Shown: positions 15,083-23,430, counted from the stretch's first letter. The stretch: 64,000 nucleotides of DNA from Streptomyces sp. NBC_01549 (GCF_026339955.1 NZ_JAPEPW010000004.1:496001-560000); one strand, 5' to 3'. Numbers and translations: made by a program. The notes: generated by a model from the sequence alone, not told the origin.

Positions 15083-17157
15083 CGTTCGGCCTCCTTGCGT
15101 GCGTCGAAGATCTCCAGCGGGATCACGTCGGCGAGTTCGTCCTCGTCCGTCTCCATCGGTTCGGCAGCGGGCGCTTCGACCGGTGCGTCCGGCCGGGGCC
15201 AGGTCGGTTCGGCGGTGGCCCGGGTCCGGGCGGCGACCTTGCGGTCCCGGCCGCTGCCGCGCGATGCGCGAGACGGTTTCGCGGGTTTGTCCTCCGGGCC
15301 GTCGGCGGCGCGGTCCAGCAGGGCGACGGCGGCCCGGGCGATCTCGTCCTCGGTCGCCGGGTCGGTGCCGCGCTGGGCCAGGATGCGGCGGGCGTGGTCC
15401 CAGGCGAGTTCGCCCATCGGCATCGGAGCAGTGCGAAGGTGCCGCCAGATGGCGGTGATCCAGCCGCCCCCGCGGTGGTTGCGTACCCAGACGCGGGAGA
15501 TGTCGTAGGGGTCGTAGTGGACCTCCCAGCCCCGCCCGTCCACTCCGGCGCCGGACGGCTGACGGCGGAAAGGGGTCAACTCAGCACTGTCGTAGGTGCG
15601 GTGGCCAAGGCGGATGCCGTAGGAGTTGATTCTCCGCCGACAGCGGGGCAGCAGCTCGATGTACTCGTCCGGGCTGAGCGCGACCGGGACGTGCCCGGCC
15701 GCCGCGACCAGAGCGGCGTACTTCTCGTTCGGACTCAACGCCTTGCCGGGCATCAGCGGATCGCGGAGACCGTCATGCGGCCGGTTCTGCCAGTGCACGA
15801 TCCATTCCTGCAGCAGTTCCTGAAGCTGGTGGATTGTCCAGACTGCCTCCGCAGCCGGATCGGTGCCGCGGTGTTCGGTGCTGCGGCCCTTGTGGCCGGG
15901 AAGGTGCTGGACGAACATCGAGGCCACCGACCCGAGCGTCGTCTCGATGTGCGGCTTGTCCGTCGGGGTGTCGGGGTGGGCGGGCTGGAAGGAGATGCCC
16001 AGCGACTGGCAGGCGGAGCGGAACGTGTCGGAGATATAGGCCTTGCCCCGATCGCAGACGATCGTCTCCGGCGTGATCACGGGAACGGCCGCCGCCTGGG
16101 CCAGCCGCTCGTCCAGCGCCGTCAGCGAGGCGTGCGGCAGCACCGAACGGGACATCCGCAAAGCGTCCGCCCAGCCTGGGCGCATCGGCTCCGGAGTCAT
16201 CGCCCGCGCCAGCAACAGCGCGGCGTCCACCGCCTTCGTCGACGGCCGTAGCACCGCCGCCGACAGCGTGCGAGTCGCGATGTCCACGATTCCGGTCAGC
16301 TCGACGGTGTCCACCGTGCCGTCATCGTGAACGACCAGCACATCCATCGGAGTCGAGTCGATCTCCATCACCTCACCCGGACGGGCCGCAGTGAGCTGGC
16401 CGAACATGCCGTCCGGTTGCTTGGCCAGCGAACGGCGAGTGCGGGCCGAGCCCAGCGTGTGCCGCCCGGCGCTGACCGCCTTCAACAGCCGGTAGAAAGC
16501 CGCCCGCGACGGCAGCGGCACCACTCCCGGTCCGTGCTCGGCCTCCAGGAGGCGTTCCATCCGGCGCCGCAGCACCTGCGCGGAGACCGTGGACCGGCCC
16601 GTCTGCCCCTCCACGACCTTCCGCAGGGCCTCGACCACCCGCCGGTCGGCACGACCTGTGCCGTCCGAGGCGGTCCGCAGCCGCGGGTCGACCAGCCCCA
16701 GCACTCCCTCCCGCTCGAAGCGGGCCCGCATGTCCTGCAGCACGGTCAGCGACACCGCCGTCCCCGCCGCCGCCAGCTCGGCGGCCTTCGCCAGCTCCCG
16801 CTGCCGCAGGGACCACACCGCCGGGTCGTACTCGGGTTTTGCTGGCCCGTGCGGATCGTCCAATGGCCGCCCGGAGAGCATCTCCACCAGATGCCGCTGC
16901 CACCACTCGGCCCGCTCAACCGCCTTGGCCGGAAGCCCCTCCAGCACCCCGGCCGCCGGCACCACCGTCCGCACCGAGGCCGGTGTGACCACCTCGAAGC
17001 CGTCCGAGGACAGCAGATGGGCCAGCATCACCACGCTCGCCGACTGGCCCTCGTCGACCAGCCGGACCGCAGTCCCCTCCAGAGCGGCGACCGTATGCAG
17101 CCGCCCGTCGAAGCGGACCAGGTCACCCGCTCGCAGCAGTCGCGGACGCGACGGCAT
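15073..17157 (-). CDS. tnsB: TnsB-like DDE transposase (Mu/rve superfamily)
   Basis: This encodes 694 residues. An N-terminal DNA-binding part (helix-turn-helix region around VVEALRKVVEGQTGRSTVS) is followed by the integrase core. The catalytic residues are Asp in GEVMEIDSTPMDVL (about residue 264), Asp in IVCDRGKAYI (about 367) and Glu in DKPHIETTLGS (about 404), and then a Mu-type C-terminal beta barrel. It joins the 3' ends of the element to the target, and the 19-bp repeats at both ends are its probable binding sites. It overlaps tnsA by 35 bp and tnsC by 10 bp. Confidence 0.85.
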   Translation of the reverse strand: MPSRPRLLRAGDLVRFDGRLHTVAALEGTAVRLVDEGQSASVVMLAHLLSSDGFEVVTPASVRTVVPAAGVLEGLPAKAVERAEWWQRHLVEMLSGRPLDDPHGPAKPEYDPAVWSLRQRELAKAAELAAAGTAVSLTVLQDMRARFEREGVLGLVDPRLRTASDGTGRADRRVVEALRKVVEGQTGRSTVSAQVLRRRMERLLEAEHGPGVVPLPSRAAFYRLLKAVSAGRHTLGSARTRRSLAKQPDGMFGQLTAARPGEVMEIDSTPMDVLVVHDDGTVDTVELTGIVDIATRTLSAAVLRPSTKAVDAALLLARAMTPEPMRPGWADALRMSRSVLPHASLTALDERLAQAAAVPVITPETIVCDRGKAYISDTFRSACQSLGISFQPAHPDTPTDKPHIETTLGSVASMFVQHLPGHKGRSTEHRGTDPAAEAVWTIHQLQELLQEWIVHWQNRPHDGLRDPLMPGKALSPNEKYAALVAAAGHVPVALSPDEYIELLPRCRRRINSYGIRLGHRTYDSAELTPFRRQPSGAGVDGRGWEVHYDPYDISRVWVRNHRGGGWITAIWRHLRTAPMPMGELAWDHARRILAQRGTDPATEDEIARAAVALLDRAADGPEDKPAKPSRASRGSGRDRKVAARTRATAEPTWPRPDAPVEAPAAEPMETDEDELADVIPLEIFDARKEAERWW

Positions 17158-17905
17158 CCCCGCCTCCTTCCTGGACCAGGCCGAGCCGGACCTGCGTGTC
17201 CGCCGACAGCAGCCCGGTCTCCAAGTCCGTGGTCAGAACCCGGCGCCAGAGCAGGTGGAACAGCACCGGCAGCACCGCGATCTGGTCGCCCGCTCCCCGA
17301 GCCCCGTCCAACAGACCGGCGCCGTCAACGAACACCTCCACCAGACGTTCGGCGACGCCCGGGCGGTGCACCCGCGGATGCCGGTAGCCGGCCAGCCATC
17401 GCACGTTCGCCATCAACACGGCCTCCGGCGTGCCGACCCGCGCGAAGTCCCAGCCCACCGACCGGCATGCCGCCGCAGTCACTGCGAATTTCACTGCGTC
17501 CCCCGGCCCGATTCGCTCATCCGGGCGCACATCCACCACCAGGGCCGTGCCATCCGCGCGCCGGACGAAGAAGTCCGGCGTGTGCCGCACCCGCTTCCCG
17601 TCCGGCCCTGCCCAGGACAGCCGAAACGGCTGTGAGGACATGCCCGTCACCAGCGGGTCAAAGTCGAGCAGCATCAGGTGATCGCGCTCTAACCACGACT
17701 CATATCCCACATGCCTGTCACACGTCGCCGACCAGTACCAGCCGCACCAGTTGCCCTGCCCCCGGAAAGCCGGGAACCGCCGCTCGGGCCGTACCGACTC
17801 AAACGGAACCGACCACAGGAGCCCCAAAGACCCGCGTTCACGAAGCCCAGCCGCGCTGACGTACTCCAGCTCGACGTCCTCTGCCGACGCCTCGTTCACA
17901 TTCAC
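17123..17905 (-). CDS. tnsA: TnsA-like endonuclease subunit
   Basis: This encodes 260 residues from GTG 17903-17905, which follows GGAGG on the minus strand. A longer frame back to 17986 would run into the right-end repeats, so I reject it. The restriction-like core has HVGYESWLERDHLMLLDF (Glu), RHTPDFFVRR (Asp) and ALVVDVRPDERI, where the usual catalytic Lys of PD-(D/E)xK enzymes is an Arg. TnsA cuts the 5' strands so that the element moves by cut-and-paste. The family call is good; activity with Arg in place of Lys is uncertain. Confidence 0.75.
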   Translation of the reverse strand: MNVNEASAEDVELEYVSAAGLRERGSLGLLWSVPFESVRPERRFPAFRGQGNWCGWYWSATCDRHVGYESWLERDHLMLLDFDPLVTGMSSQPFRLSWAGPDGKRVRHTPDFFVRRADGTALVVDVRPDERIGPGDAVKFAVTAAACRSVGWDFARVGTPEAVLMANVRWLAGYRHPRVHRPGVAERLVEVFVDGAGLLDGARGAGDQIAVLPVLFHLLWRRVLTTDLETGLLSADTQVRLGLVQEGGGDAVASATAASG

Positions 17906-17965
17906 CCGGGCCTCCGGTACGACGTCGACCAGCCACGACGACCGTAGACAGCGAAGAGACGGCGT

Positions 17966-18072
17966 ACCCGGAGAAGACCGAGACACCCCACCAAATGCCC
18001 GGAGATGACTGAGACGTCAGCTCACTTGCCCGGAGATCTCCGAGACTGCCCGGACATCACAGAGACAGGACA
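17966..18072. repeat. Tn7-like right end: four 19-bp repeats and terminus
   Basis: Copies start at 17966 (ACCCGGAGAAGACCGAGAC), 17997 (GCCCGGAGATGACTGAGAC), 18028 (GCCCGGAGATCTCCGAGAC) and 18048 (GCCCGGACATCACAGAGAC). The spacing is 31, 31 and 20 bp. All point the same way and the element closes with GGACA at 18072. They are probably TnsB sites, and they also lie in the tnsA promoter region, which would allow self-repression. Confidence 0.8.
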
Positions 18073-18202
18073 GCTGGGGGAGCGGGGCGACGGACTGGGA
18101 GAGGGCGCTGTCGGTGCTGGAGGTGCCGGGTGAGCGATCGACGTTAAATCAAGGGGAAATTCATGAGTGATTGAAGTAGGATGGGGTGCGGAGGTGAGCG
18201 CT
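18073..18202. other. Flank between the transposon end and tap
   Basis: This is 130 bp with no complete gene. A frame on the plus strand reads TDWERALSVLEVPG before a stop and could be the cut tail of a lost gene. GGAGG at 18190-18194 is the ribosome binding site of tap. Confidence 0.4.
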
Positions 18203-20464
18203 GTGCCCAACGAGGAAGAGGCGCTTTTCGGCGCGGTCGACGCACTGCTGGAACGGGTCGCCCAGGACCCCCTGCCGCCCCCGGCAGAGCGCAAGCGTCT
18301 ACGGGAAGCCGCAGGTCTCAGCCAGGGGCAGATCGCCAAGGCACTGGATGCCCGGCGGGAATCCGTCGGCAACTGGGAGACCGGCCGCAGCGAACCCCGA
18401 CCTCCGAAGCGAGCCGCCTACGCCCGGCTCCTGGACGGCCTGGCGGCGCGCTTCCCGATGGTCCCCGACGCGGCCGCGCCCGTGCGGGACACGGCGGTGC
18501 GCGAGACGTTCACCGGCGTCCCCGCCCCGGCGGAGGCGCGGACTGTGTCCACACATCCGGCGCCCGGGGCTGCGGCCCTGCCGGCTGAAGAGAACACCCG
18601 GCCCCGCCCCGCCAAGACCGCGGCTCCGGCCGCCGCGTCCCCTCCGGTGCGCGCCGTCAGGCCGTCGGCGACATCGCGCCGCCCGGGCGTGAAGAAGGCG
18701 GCCCCGGCGAACACTCCGGCAGGCGTCGACCCGCGCTTCGAGAACGGCCCGCTCGCCGTGGTCGACGTCGAAGACGGCCAGGTCCTCGCGTACTGCGTAG
18801 GCGGCCTGGTTCTGGACGTGCCCGCCAAGTCGATCCCGGCGCTGGTCGACTGGACCCTCAAGGAGGCCAGGCTCGGGCAGCCGAAACTGTCCGGCCCGGG
18901 CAAGGACGCCGACCCGCTGCTCGTACTCACCGAGGCCGCGCTGGAGCGCTACGGCCTGCCGGTCGCCCTCACGGAGGAAGAGCGGCTCGCCGGGCGGATC
19001 CCGGAGGGCCACAAGGTCATCAAGCAGCTGGTCCGCGCGGACTGGAAGTTGACGAAGCGCGGGTTCGGGCCGTGGGCGCGGATCTACCGTCCGGCGCAGG
19101 GCTCGGAGCGGGCCTGCGTGCAGCTGTGCATCCCCTCATGGAACGCGCTCGACACCCGCCACTGGGGCGAGGCCGGGCAGCTCCCGCCGGCCGAACTCGC
19201 CCGGCTCCTGGGTGTGTACGCGTCCCGGGTGATGACGCCGCGCGGCTCCACCGCCGTGACCGGCCTGGAGCTGATGACCGCCCTGCACCCGCCGACCCAC
19301 GCCGTCCGCGACGAAGCCACCGGCGCGTTCCGGAAAGCGGACGTCAAGACGCCGGGCTCCCTGGGCGAGCACCCGGTGGACTGCGCGCCGTGCGAAGCCC
19401 CGGACGGGCACCCGGTGCTCAAGGATCTGCCGCGCTTCCACGTCCGCGGCCCCGGCGAGAAGCTGTTCGAGGAGGCGTACGACTGGGCGCGCCCGCTCAC
19501 CGACGCCGAATGCACCAAGCGGCACCTGGTGGGCATCGACGTGAACATGGCCTTTGCCGCCGGAGCCAACGGCCTGACCGTCGGCCTCGGTGAGCCGACG
19601 CAGGTCAAGAACCCGGTGTTCGACCCGAAGCTGCCCGGCTCGTGGCTGGTCGACCTGTCCCACGTCGACCTGTCCCGCGTGAAGGTCGGCAAGGAGTGGG
19701 TGGAGCTGGACGGCAGCCTGCTGCCGAGCCCGTTCACGCCGAAGGGCGAGCGCCCGACGGGACCGGCCTGGTACGCGACGCCCACCGTGGCGTACGCGCT
19801 GGAGCTCGGGTACGACGTCGCGCCGATCGAGGCGTGGGTGCGCTACGACAACGGCCGCTACCTGGACGCCTGGTACAACCGGCTGCGCGACGCCTACCTC
19901 GCCACGATGGCCGACCTCGGAGTCGACGCGGACCTGTCGTCCCCGGCCGACTTCCTGGTGGCGATGGACGGCTACCGAAGCCGTGACCCGGAGCTGGCGA
20001 TCGTGGTCTCCGCGGTCAAGGCGACGGTCAAGGGCGGCTTGGGCAAGCTGCGCGAGCGGCCCCGGGGCGAGGGCTGGAAGCCCGGCGAGCCGTGGCGGGC
20101 GCTGTCCCGGCCCACCTGGCGGCCGGACATCCGTGCGGCGGTCATCTCCCGCACACGGATCAACCTCCACCGGAAGCTGCTCAAGCACGCGGCGTTCACC
20201 GGCCAGTACCCGGTGGCGATCCTCTCCGACTGCGTCGTGTACGCGGCCGACAGTGAGAGCCCGCTGGACTTCCTGCCCTACCGGGACGGCAAGCCGCTGC
20301 CGGGCGGCTTCAAGCTGGGAGTGAACCCGGGCCTGGTCAAGTGGGAGGGCACCCAGAGCGTGCTGTGGGGCGAGGGCGTCCGCGAGCAGTTCGACGCCCC
20401 CGAGCTCAACCTCGCCCGGTACATCAAGGACGGCACCGTCACCAACGCCGACAGCGGGGAGTAG
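18203..20464 (+). CDS. tap: Telomere-associated protein Tap
   Basis: This encodes 753 residues from GTG 18203 (GGAGG eight bases upstream). An XRE-type helix-turn-helix occupies residues 28-66 (LREAAGLSQGQIAKALDA, then ESVGNWETGRSEP). A Pro/Ala-rich linker leads to a long C-terminal domain with VVDVEDGQVLAYCVGG and HLVGIDVNMAFAAG, where GIDVNMAF resembles an exonuclease/polymerase-type acidic motif. Length, order and the coupled tpg gene seven bases downstream match Streptomyces Tap, which binds the 3' overhang of linear-replicon telomeres and brings in the terminal protein. Confidence 0.9.
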   Translation: MPNEEEALFGAVDALLERVAQDPLPPPAERKRLREAAGLSQGQIAKALDARRESVGNWETGRSEPRPPKRAAYARLLDGLAARFPMVPDAAAPVRDTAVRETFTGVPAPAEARTVSTHPAPGAAALPAEENTRPRPAKTAAPAAASPPVRAVRPSATSRRPGVKKAAPANTPAGVDPRFENGPLAVVDVEDGQVLAYCVGGLVLDVPAKSIPALVDWTLKEARLGQPKLSGPGKDADPLLVLTEAALERYGLPVALTEEERLAGRIPEGHKVIKQLVRADWKLTKRGFGPWARIYRPAQGSERACVQLCIPSWNALDTRHWGEAGQLPPAELARLLGVYASRVMTPRGSTAVTGLELMTALHPPTHAVRDEATGAFRKADVKTPGSLGEHPVDCAPCEAPDGHPVLKDLPRFHVRGPGEKLFEEAYDWARPLTDAECTKRHLVGIDVNMAFAAGANGLTVGLGEPTQVKNPVFDPKLPGSWLVDLSHVDLSRVKVGKEWVELDGSLLPSPFTPKGERPTGPAWYATPTVAYALELGYDVAPIEAWVRYDNGRYLDAWYNRLRDAYLATMADLGVDADLSSPADFLVAMDGYRSRDPELAIVVSAVKATVKGGLGKLRERPRGEGWKPGEPWRALSRPTWRPDIRAAVISRTRINLHRKLLKHAAFTGQYPVAILSDCVVYAADSESPLDFLPYRDGKPLPGGFKLGVNPGLVKWEGTQSVLWGEGVREQFDAPELNLARYIKDGTVTNADSGE

Positions 20465-20470
20465 GCAGGC

Positions 20471-21028
20471 ATGAGTGTGTTCGGGGACGGCCTGGAAGCC
20501 GCAGTGCAGAAGGCGTTCACCCGCCCGGCGCCCAAGAGCGCGGGCGCGCAGATGCGGTACCTGGTCAAACAGCTCAAGGGCACCAAGGCGGTCGCCCAGT
20601 TGCTGCGGATCTCCCAGCGCACCGTCGAGCGGTACGTGAAGAACCAGATCAAGAAGCCGCGTCCGGACCTTGCCGCCCGGCTGGAGAGCGAGGTGAAAAA
20701 GCGGTGGCAGCCGCAGATCCGGGCGAAGGCCCGCGAGAAGGCGGCGACCACCGGCGGCATCATCATCGACACCCGCGCCCGCCTCGGCTACACCGCGCCG
20801 ATCGGGTCCACGGACCAGGACCGCATCCGGCACCTGACCGTCGCACTGCCGCCCCGCTACGCCGCCCGCCTCTTCGACGCCCAGGAACAGGGCGCCGGCG
20901 ACGACCGCCTGCGGGAGATCGCCGCCGAAGCGCTCAAGGAGGTGTACTTCCAGGACGGCGGCCGCCGCGCCGGCCAGCTGGAGGAGGTCCGCTTCACCGA
21001 CATCCAGCACCTCGACTTCGACCTGTAG
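20471..21028 (+). CDS. tpg: Telomere terminal protein Tpg
   Basis: This encodes 185 residues, the usual size of Streptomyces Tpg. The N-terminal half has the helix-turn-helix KAVAQLLRISQRTVERYVKN (about residues 39-58) followed by a basic, nuclear-signal-like region (KKRWQPQIRAKAREK). The sequence YTAPIGSTDQDR places Thr at residue 114, the position I remember as the residue that primes DNA synthesis by receiving dCMP. The C-terminal AEALKEVYFQDGGRRAG is family-typical. With Tap it patches the ends of linear chromosomes or plasmids. No frameshift or missing part is seen. Confidence 0.93.
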   Translation: MSVFGDGLEAAVQKAFTRPAPKSAGAQMRYLVKQLKGTKAVAQLLRISQRTVERYVKNQIKKPRPDLAARLESEVKKRWQPQIRAKAREKAATTGGIIIDTRARLGYTAPIGSTDQDRIRHLTVALPPRYAARLFDAQEQGAGDDRLREIAAEALKEVYFQDGGRRAGQLEEVRFTDIQHLDFDL

Positions 21029-21046
21029 GCGCGCCCCGAACACGCT

Positions 21047-21077
21047 GTGGGCCCCGGACCGCCGGTCCGGGGCCCAC
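21047..21077 (+). terminator. Perfect hairpin after tpg
   Basis: A 14-bp perfect stem (21047-21060 GTGGGCCCCGGACC with 21064-21077) has a 3-base loop. There is no T run. It is a likely transcription stop for tap-tpg. Confidence 0.7.
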
Positions 21078-21103
21078 TCGCGTATCCGCGTGGGGCGGGA
21101 TGG

Positions 21104-21173
21104 TCGGCGTCGGCCGCTCGAGAAAGGCGGCGAGTGACCGACGCCCCAGGCTCGGACGGCGGACCTGGGGCGT
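21104..21173. repeat. Two further palindromes behind tpg
   Basis: An imperfect stem pairs 21104-21120 with 21131-21147. An exact 10-bp stem (ACGCCCCAGG, 21141-21150, with 21164-21173) overlaps its right arm. With the hairpin at 21047-21077 they form a close run of three palindromes. Confidence 0.55.
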
Positions 21174-21279
21174 CATGCTGCGTCCAGGCTGCCTGTCCGA
21201 CGTCCGGCAGTTCGATGACCGGCTCCGGCGGCGGATCGCCGCTGTCCCGGCGTTCCGAAACCCGCGGCAACAGCGCGAC

Positions 21280-21303
21280 GCCCCCGGCCGGTCAGCCGGG
21301 GGC
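21280..21303 (-). terminator. Hairpin at the end of the secreted-protein gene
   Basis: A perfect 9-bp stem GCCCCCGGC (21280-21288) pairs with 21295-21303 around a 6-base loop, just past the stop of the minus-strand gene at 21312. Confidence 0.6.
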
Positions 21304-21311
21304 TCACGCGA

Positions 21312-21764
21312 TCAGACGCCCTTGCCGCAGTAGAACTTCTGGTCGCCCCGATCGATGTTGGAAATGCAGACTCGCGCCTTGTATCCCCGGTCATCCCGGT
21401 GGAAACCGGTGCGCCATGTCTGGTCCTCGCCCGCCTGCGAGAGATAGTCGTTCGAGACCGGCGTGTAGCTGCCGCTGCCGTACTTGCGAGCGAGGTACAT
21501 CTGGCAGTGGGCGTTGTTGGAGCGGAGTACCCCCTGGGCGTTCCAGCGGCCGCTGATCTTCTTCGTGGTGACCCATCCGGTGCAGCGTCCTCGCTGGATG
21601 CGGGAGGTCGGCTCATAGCCATCGGGGTGGACGGTGACGGATTGCGCCCCTTGGGGTATCGCCGCGGCCGTTGCAGCGCCGGCGGATGTGGTGAGGCCGA
21701 GGGTGGCCAGTCCGGCGAGTGCCGTGGTCGCGGCGAGCGCGGTAACGCGCCTGCGGATACTCAT
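21312..21764 (-). CDS. Small secreted protein, four cysteines
   Basis: This encodes 150 residues. ATG 21762-21764 follows GGGAGGAAA. A signal peptide is clear: SIRRRVTALAATTALAGLATLG, then SAGAAT. The mature part of about 120 residues has four Cys (GRCTGW, NAHCQMYL, RVCISN, KFYCGKG), which could make two disulfides. It reads as a compact beta-rich extracellular protein (SGRWNAQGVLRSNN; QTWRTGFHRDDRGYKAR). I do not recognise the family. Longer upstream starts would destroy the signal peptide position. Confidence 0.75.
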   Translation of the reverse strand: MSIRRRVTALAATTALAGLATLGLTTSAGAATAAAIPQGAQSVTVHPDGYEPTSRIQRGRCTGWVTTKKISGRWNAQGVLRSNNAHCQMYLARKYGSGSYTPVSNDYLSQAGEDQTWRTGFHRDDRGYKARVCISNIDRGDQKFYCGKGV

Positions 21765-22020
21765 GCTCTGTTTCCTCCCGTTGTTGGGGCCCGGGGCTCC
21801 CGACACCGCCCCGCAGCCGATGACCACCATGGGCGGTCGCGGACAGGAGAACCAGCGATGCCGGGCAGGTGACGCCTTCCCAGGACGTCCCACCGTTCGA
21901 CGTGCAGGAACGCGGCGCAAGATGACTACGCTGTGGGATACGCCGGATCGCCTCCGGCCAGTTGGCCGGGGGCTTCTCCAGTCGTTGGACATCAGCCGGT
22001 TCGGACTTCTTACTGTCTGC

Positions 22021-22150
22021 CTATGCGGCCTCCTCCACCCCCGGCTTCTTCCCGTTGAGCACCTGCCGGATCCAGCTCGGCGTCAGCCGCATCCGTGCCG
22101 CCAACTCCTCCAGCCCGTGCTTGACGGGCGGGGTTAGGGGGACGACAGGG
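22021..22150 (-). pseudogene. Short helix-turn-helix-like remnant
   Basis: On the minus strand, GLEELAARMRLTPSWIRQVL and then NGKKPGVEEAA end in a stop. The pattern suggests the tail of a DNA-binding or replication protein. Upstream the frame becomes low-quality. Between 21765 and 22321 I see no intact gene; a plus-strand scrap (22162-22275, ending KRARHRS) is equally uncertain. Confidence 0.3.
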
Positions 22151-22321
22151 CCTAGGAGCAGATGGAGGAGCGCCGTCGCATCGATCGCCTCCTGGCCACC
22201 TCGCCGCCGGAGGAGACGTACAGAGCCGCCCTTGCCAAGGCCTGCGCCGAGAAGCGCGCCAGGCATCGCAGTTGATGCACCGGCCCGGTACGTGCAGCTC
22301 TTGAAGCGCTATGGTCTTGGC

Positions 22322-23257
22322 ATGGTCAGCATGGCTTTCGAAGCGGGCGACGCTGCCACCTGGGGTAGCACGGTGATTGCCCTGGCTTCGATCTTCTTGA
22401 CCCTCTACCAGGCCCGCAGCCAGAAGCGGGACCTGAAGCGAGACTTAGAGCGGCAGAACGAGTTGCAGGCCGAGGCATCGCAGCTCCAACGCCGCCAGAT
22501 CGAGGCATCCGAACGCCGTGCCTTGGCCGTGGAACATATGCTGGAGCGCCTTTCAGCTTCGCTGGCCCCGTATCCAAGCAGCAACGACGCCCCATCCGCC
22601 GTGCAGATTCCGGCCCGATGGGAGACGGGACCACACGGCAACGGTGCCCCTGACGGAGGCAGCGTTCCGGAACAGCCCCCCGCGCCTGACTTGGAACCCG
22701 ACGGGACCTCGGAGCCTTCTCCTCAAGACCCCACTCCCGGCCCCGGCTACGGATATCCGCAACCAGCTGTTGCCAGCCCGGGACCCGAAGGCTCCGCGCC
22801 GCACGCGGCCTTGGACATCAGCGACGAGGACGACTGGACCCTGCCGCCGCCCGCTCCTCAAGCTCCAGCTCCCGCTCATCCAGCTCCCCCCTCTGTTGGC
22901 GGCTACGGATATCCGCAACAATCTGCGACCCCGCCGCCACCTCCGTCATATCAGCCCGCTGCCCCGCGGCGCATGTCCCCGTACCCGGCCCCACATGCCC
23001 GCTCCCCGTGGTTTCTGCGGCGCTCGAACCGCCACACATACGCCCTGGTCAACTCCGGCGGCGCGACCTTGTGGAACGTCCGCATCAACCCGTCCAACCT
23101 GCCCCCTACCGTGAGGAACCTTCCCGAGGCGGCTGTGGTGCGGCCTTATGAGTCCGTCGAGTTCCTCATGGCTGACTCCGTCGGCGCTCCCGTGCCGCGG
23201 GAAGTGTGGGTCTCTTGGGAGGGCCAGGCCCAGGAAGTCGCAGTCCCAGTGCCATAG
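22322..23257 (+). CDS. Membrane-anchored coiled-coil protein with Pro-rich linker
   Basis: This encodes 311 residues from ATG 22322. One membrane segment near the N-terminus (WGSTVIALASIFLTLYQARS) is followed by a clear coiled coil (QKRDLKRDLERQNELQAEAS, then QLQRRQIEASERRALAVEHM). A long low-complexity Pro/Ala/Gly region with two GYGYPQ motifs follows, then a C-terminal beta-type domain (RHTYALVNSGGATLWNVRIN; LPEAAVVRPYESVEFLM). The closing domain resembles one I have seen in Streptomyces proteins of unknown function. The topology suggests a cytoplasmic scaffold tethered to the membrane. No partner is evident. Confidence 0.65.
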   Translation: MVSMAFEAGDAATWGSTVIALASIFLTLYQARSQKRDLKRDLERQNELQAEASQLQRRQIEASERRALAVEHMLERLSASLAPYPSSNDAPSAVQIPARWETGPHGNGAPDGGSVPEQPPAPDLEPDGTSEPSPQDPTPGPGYGYPQPAVASPGPEGSAPHAALDISDEDDWTLPPPAPQAPAPAHPAPPSVGGYGYPQQSATPPPPPSYQPAAPRRMSPYPAPHARSPWFLRRSNRHTYALVNSGGATLWNVRINPSNLPPTVRNLPEAAVVRPYESVEFLMADSVGAPVPREVWVSWEGQAQEVAVPVP

Positions 23258-23284
23258 CCTCGAGGTCTCCGCTTGCCAGTTCAG

Positions 23285-23430
23285 AGGTCGGCTCAGGCCG
23301 CACGGTGCTCCAGGCGTCGGTGGCGAGGGCGTAGCCGGGGCTGTCGTCCAGCAGTTCCTTGCGCCGGTTGTAGCGCTGGGTGGTGCGGGAGTCCTTGTGG
23401 TCGGCGTAGGCCCTGTCCGAGACCGCAGGT
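23285..23430 (-). pseudogene. C-terminal fragment of a tyrosine site-specific integrase
   Basis: The minus strand reads DHKDSRTTQRYNRRKELLDD and then SPGYALAT. This is the end of an actinobacterial phage-type integrase, with the catalytic Tyr in QRYNRR. The catalytic Arg/His boxes upstream are missing. It is a relic of an integrated element. Confidence 0.65.

Larger units (their letters stand above)
10628..18072 (-). mobile_element. Tn7-like transposon (tnsA-tnsB-tnsC-tniQ) with a phosphatase cargo gene
   Basis: The ends start TGTCC(G/T)GTCTC on both sides (10628 inwards; 18072 inwards on the complement) and carry copies of a 19-bp repeat GCCCGGANNTNNCNGAGAC. Inside lie a complete four-gene transposition operon and one cargo gene. 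Without the nested IS5 element the transposon is about 5.8 kb. The outer five bases (CCCCC left, GCTGG right) do not match, so no target duplication remains. No Cas or TnsE-like gene is present. The boundaries are my inference from the repeats and the TGT/ACA termini. Confidence 0.75.

Noticed and set aside
17906..17986. Upstream start of tnsA at 17986
   Set aside because: It would place a transposon-end repeat inside the coding sequence. GTG 17905 has a ribosome binding site.
10628..18072. CRISPR-associated (CAST-type) Tn7-like element
   Set aside because: No Cas gene and no repeat-spacer array is present inside the element.
19136..21043. Long minus-strand open frame (635 residues) across tap and tpg
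   Set aside because: It is a GC-rich shadow of tap/tpg, made of Arg/Val/Gly-rich sequence with no family features. The same holds for the long antisense frames at 23729-26824, 8054-10531, 53143-55029 and 45514-47100.
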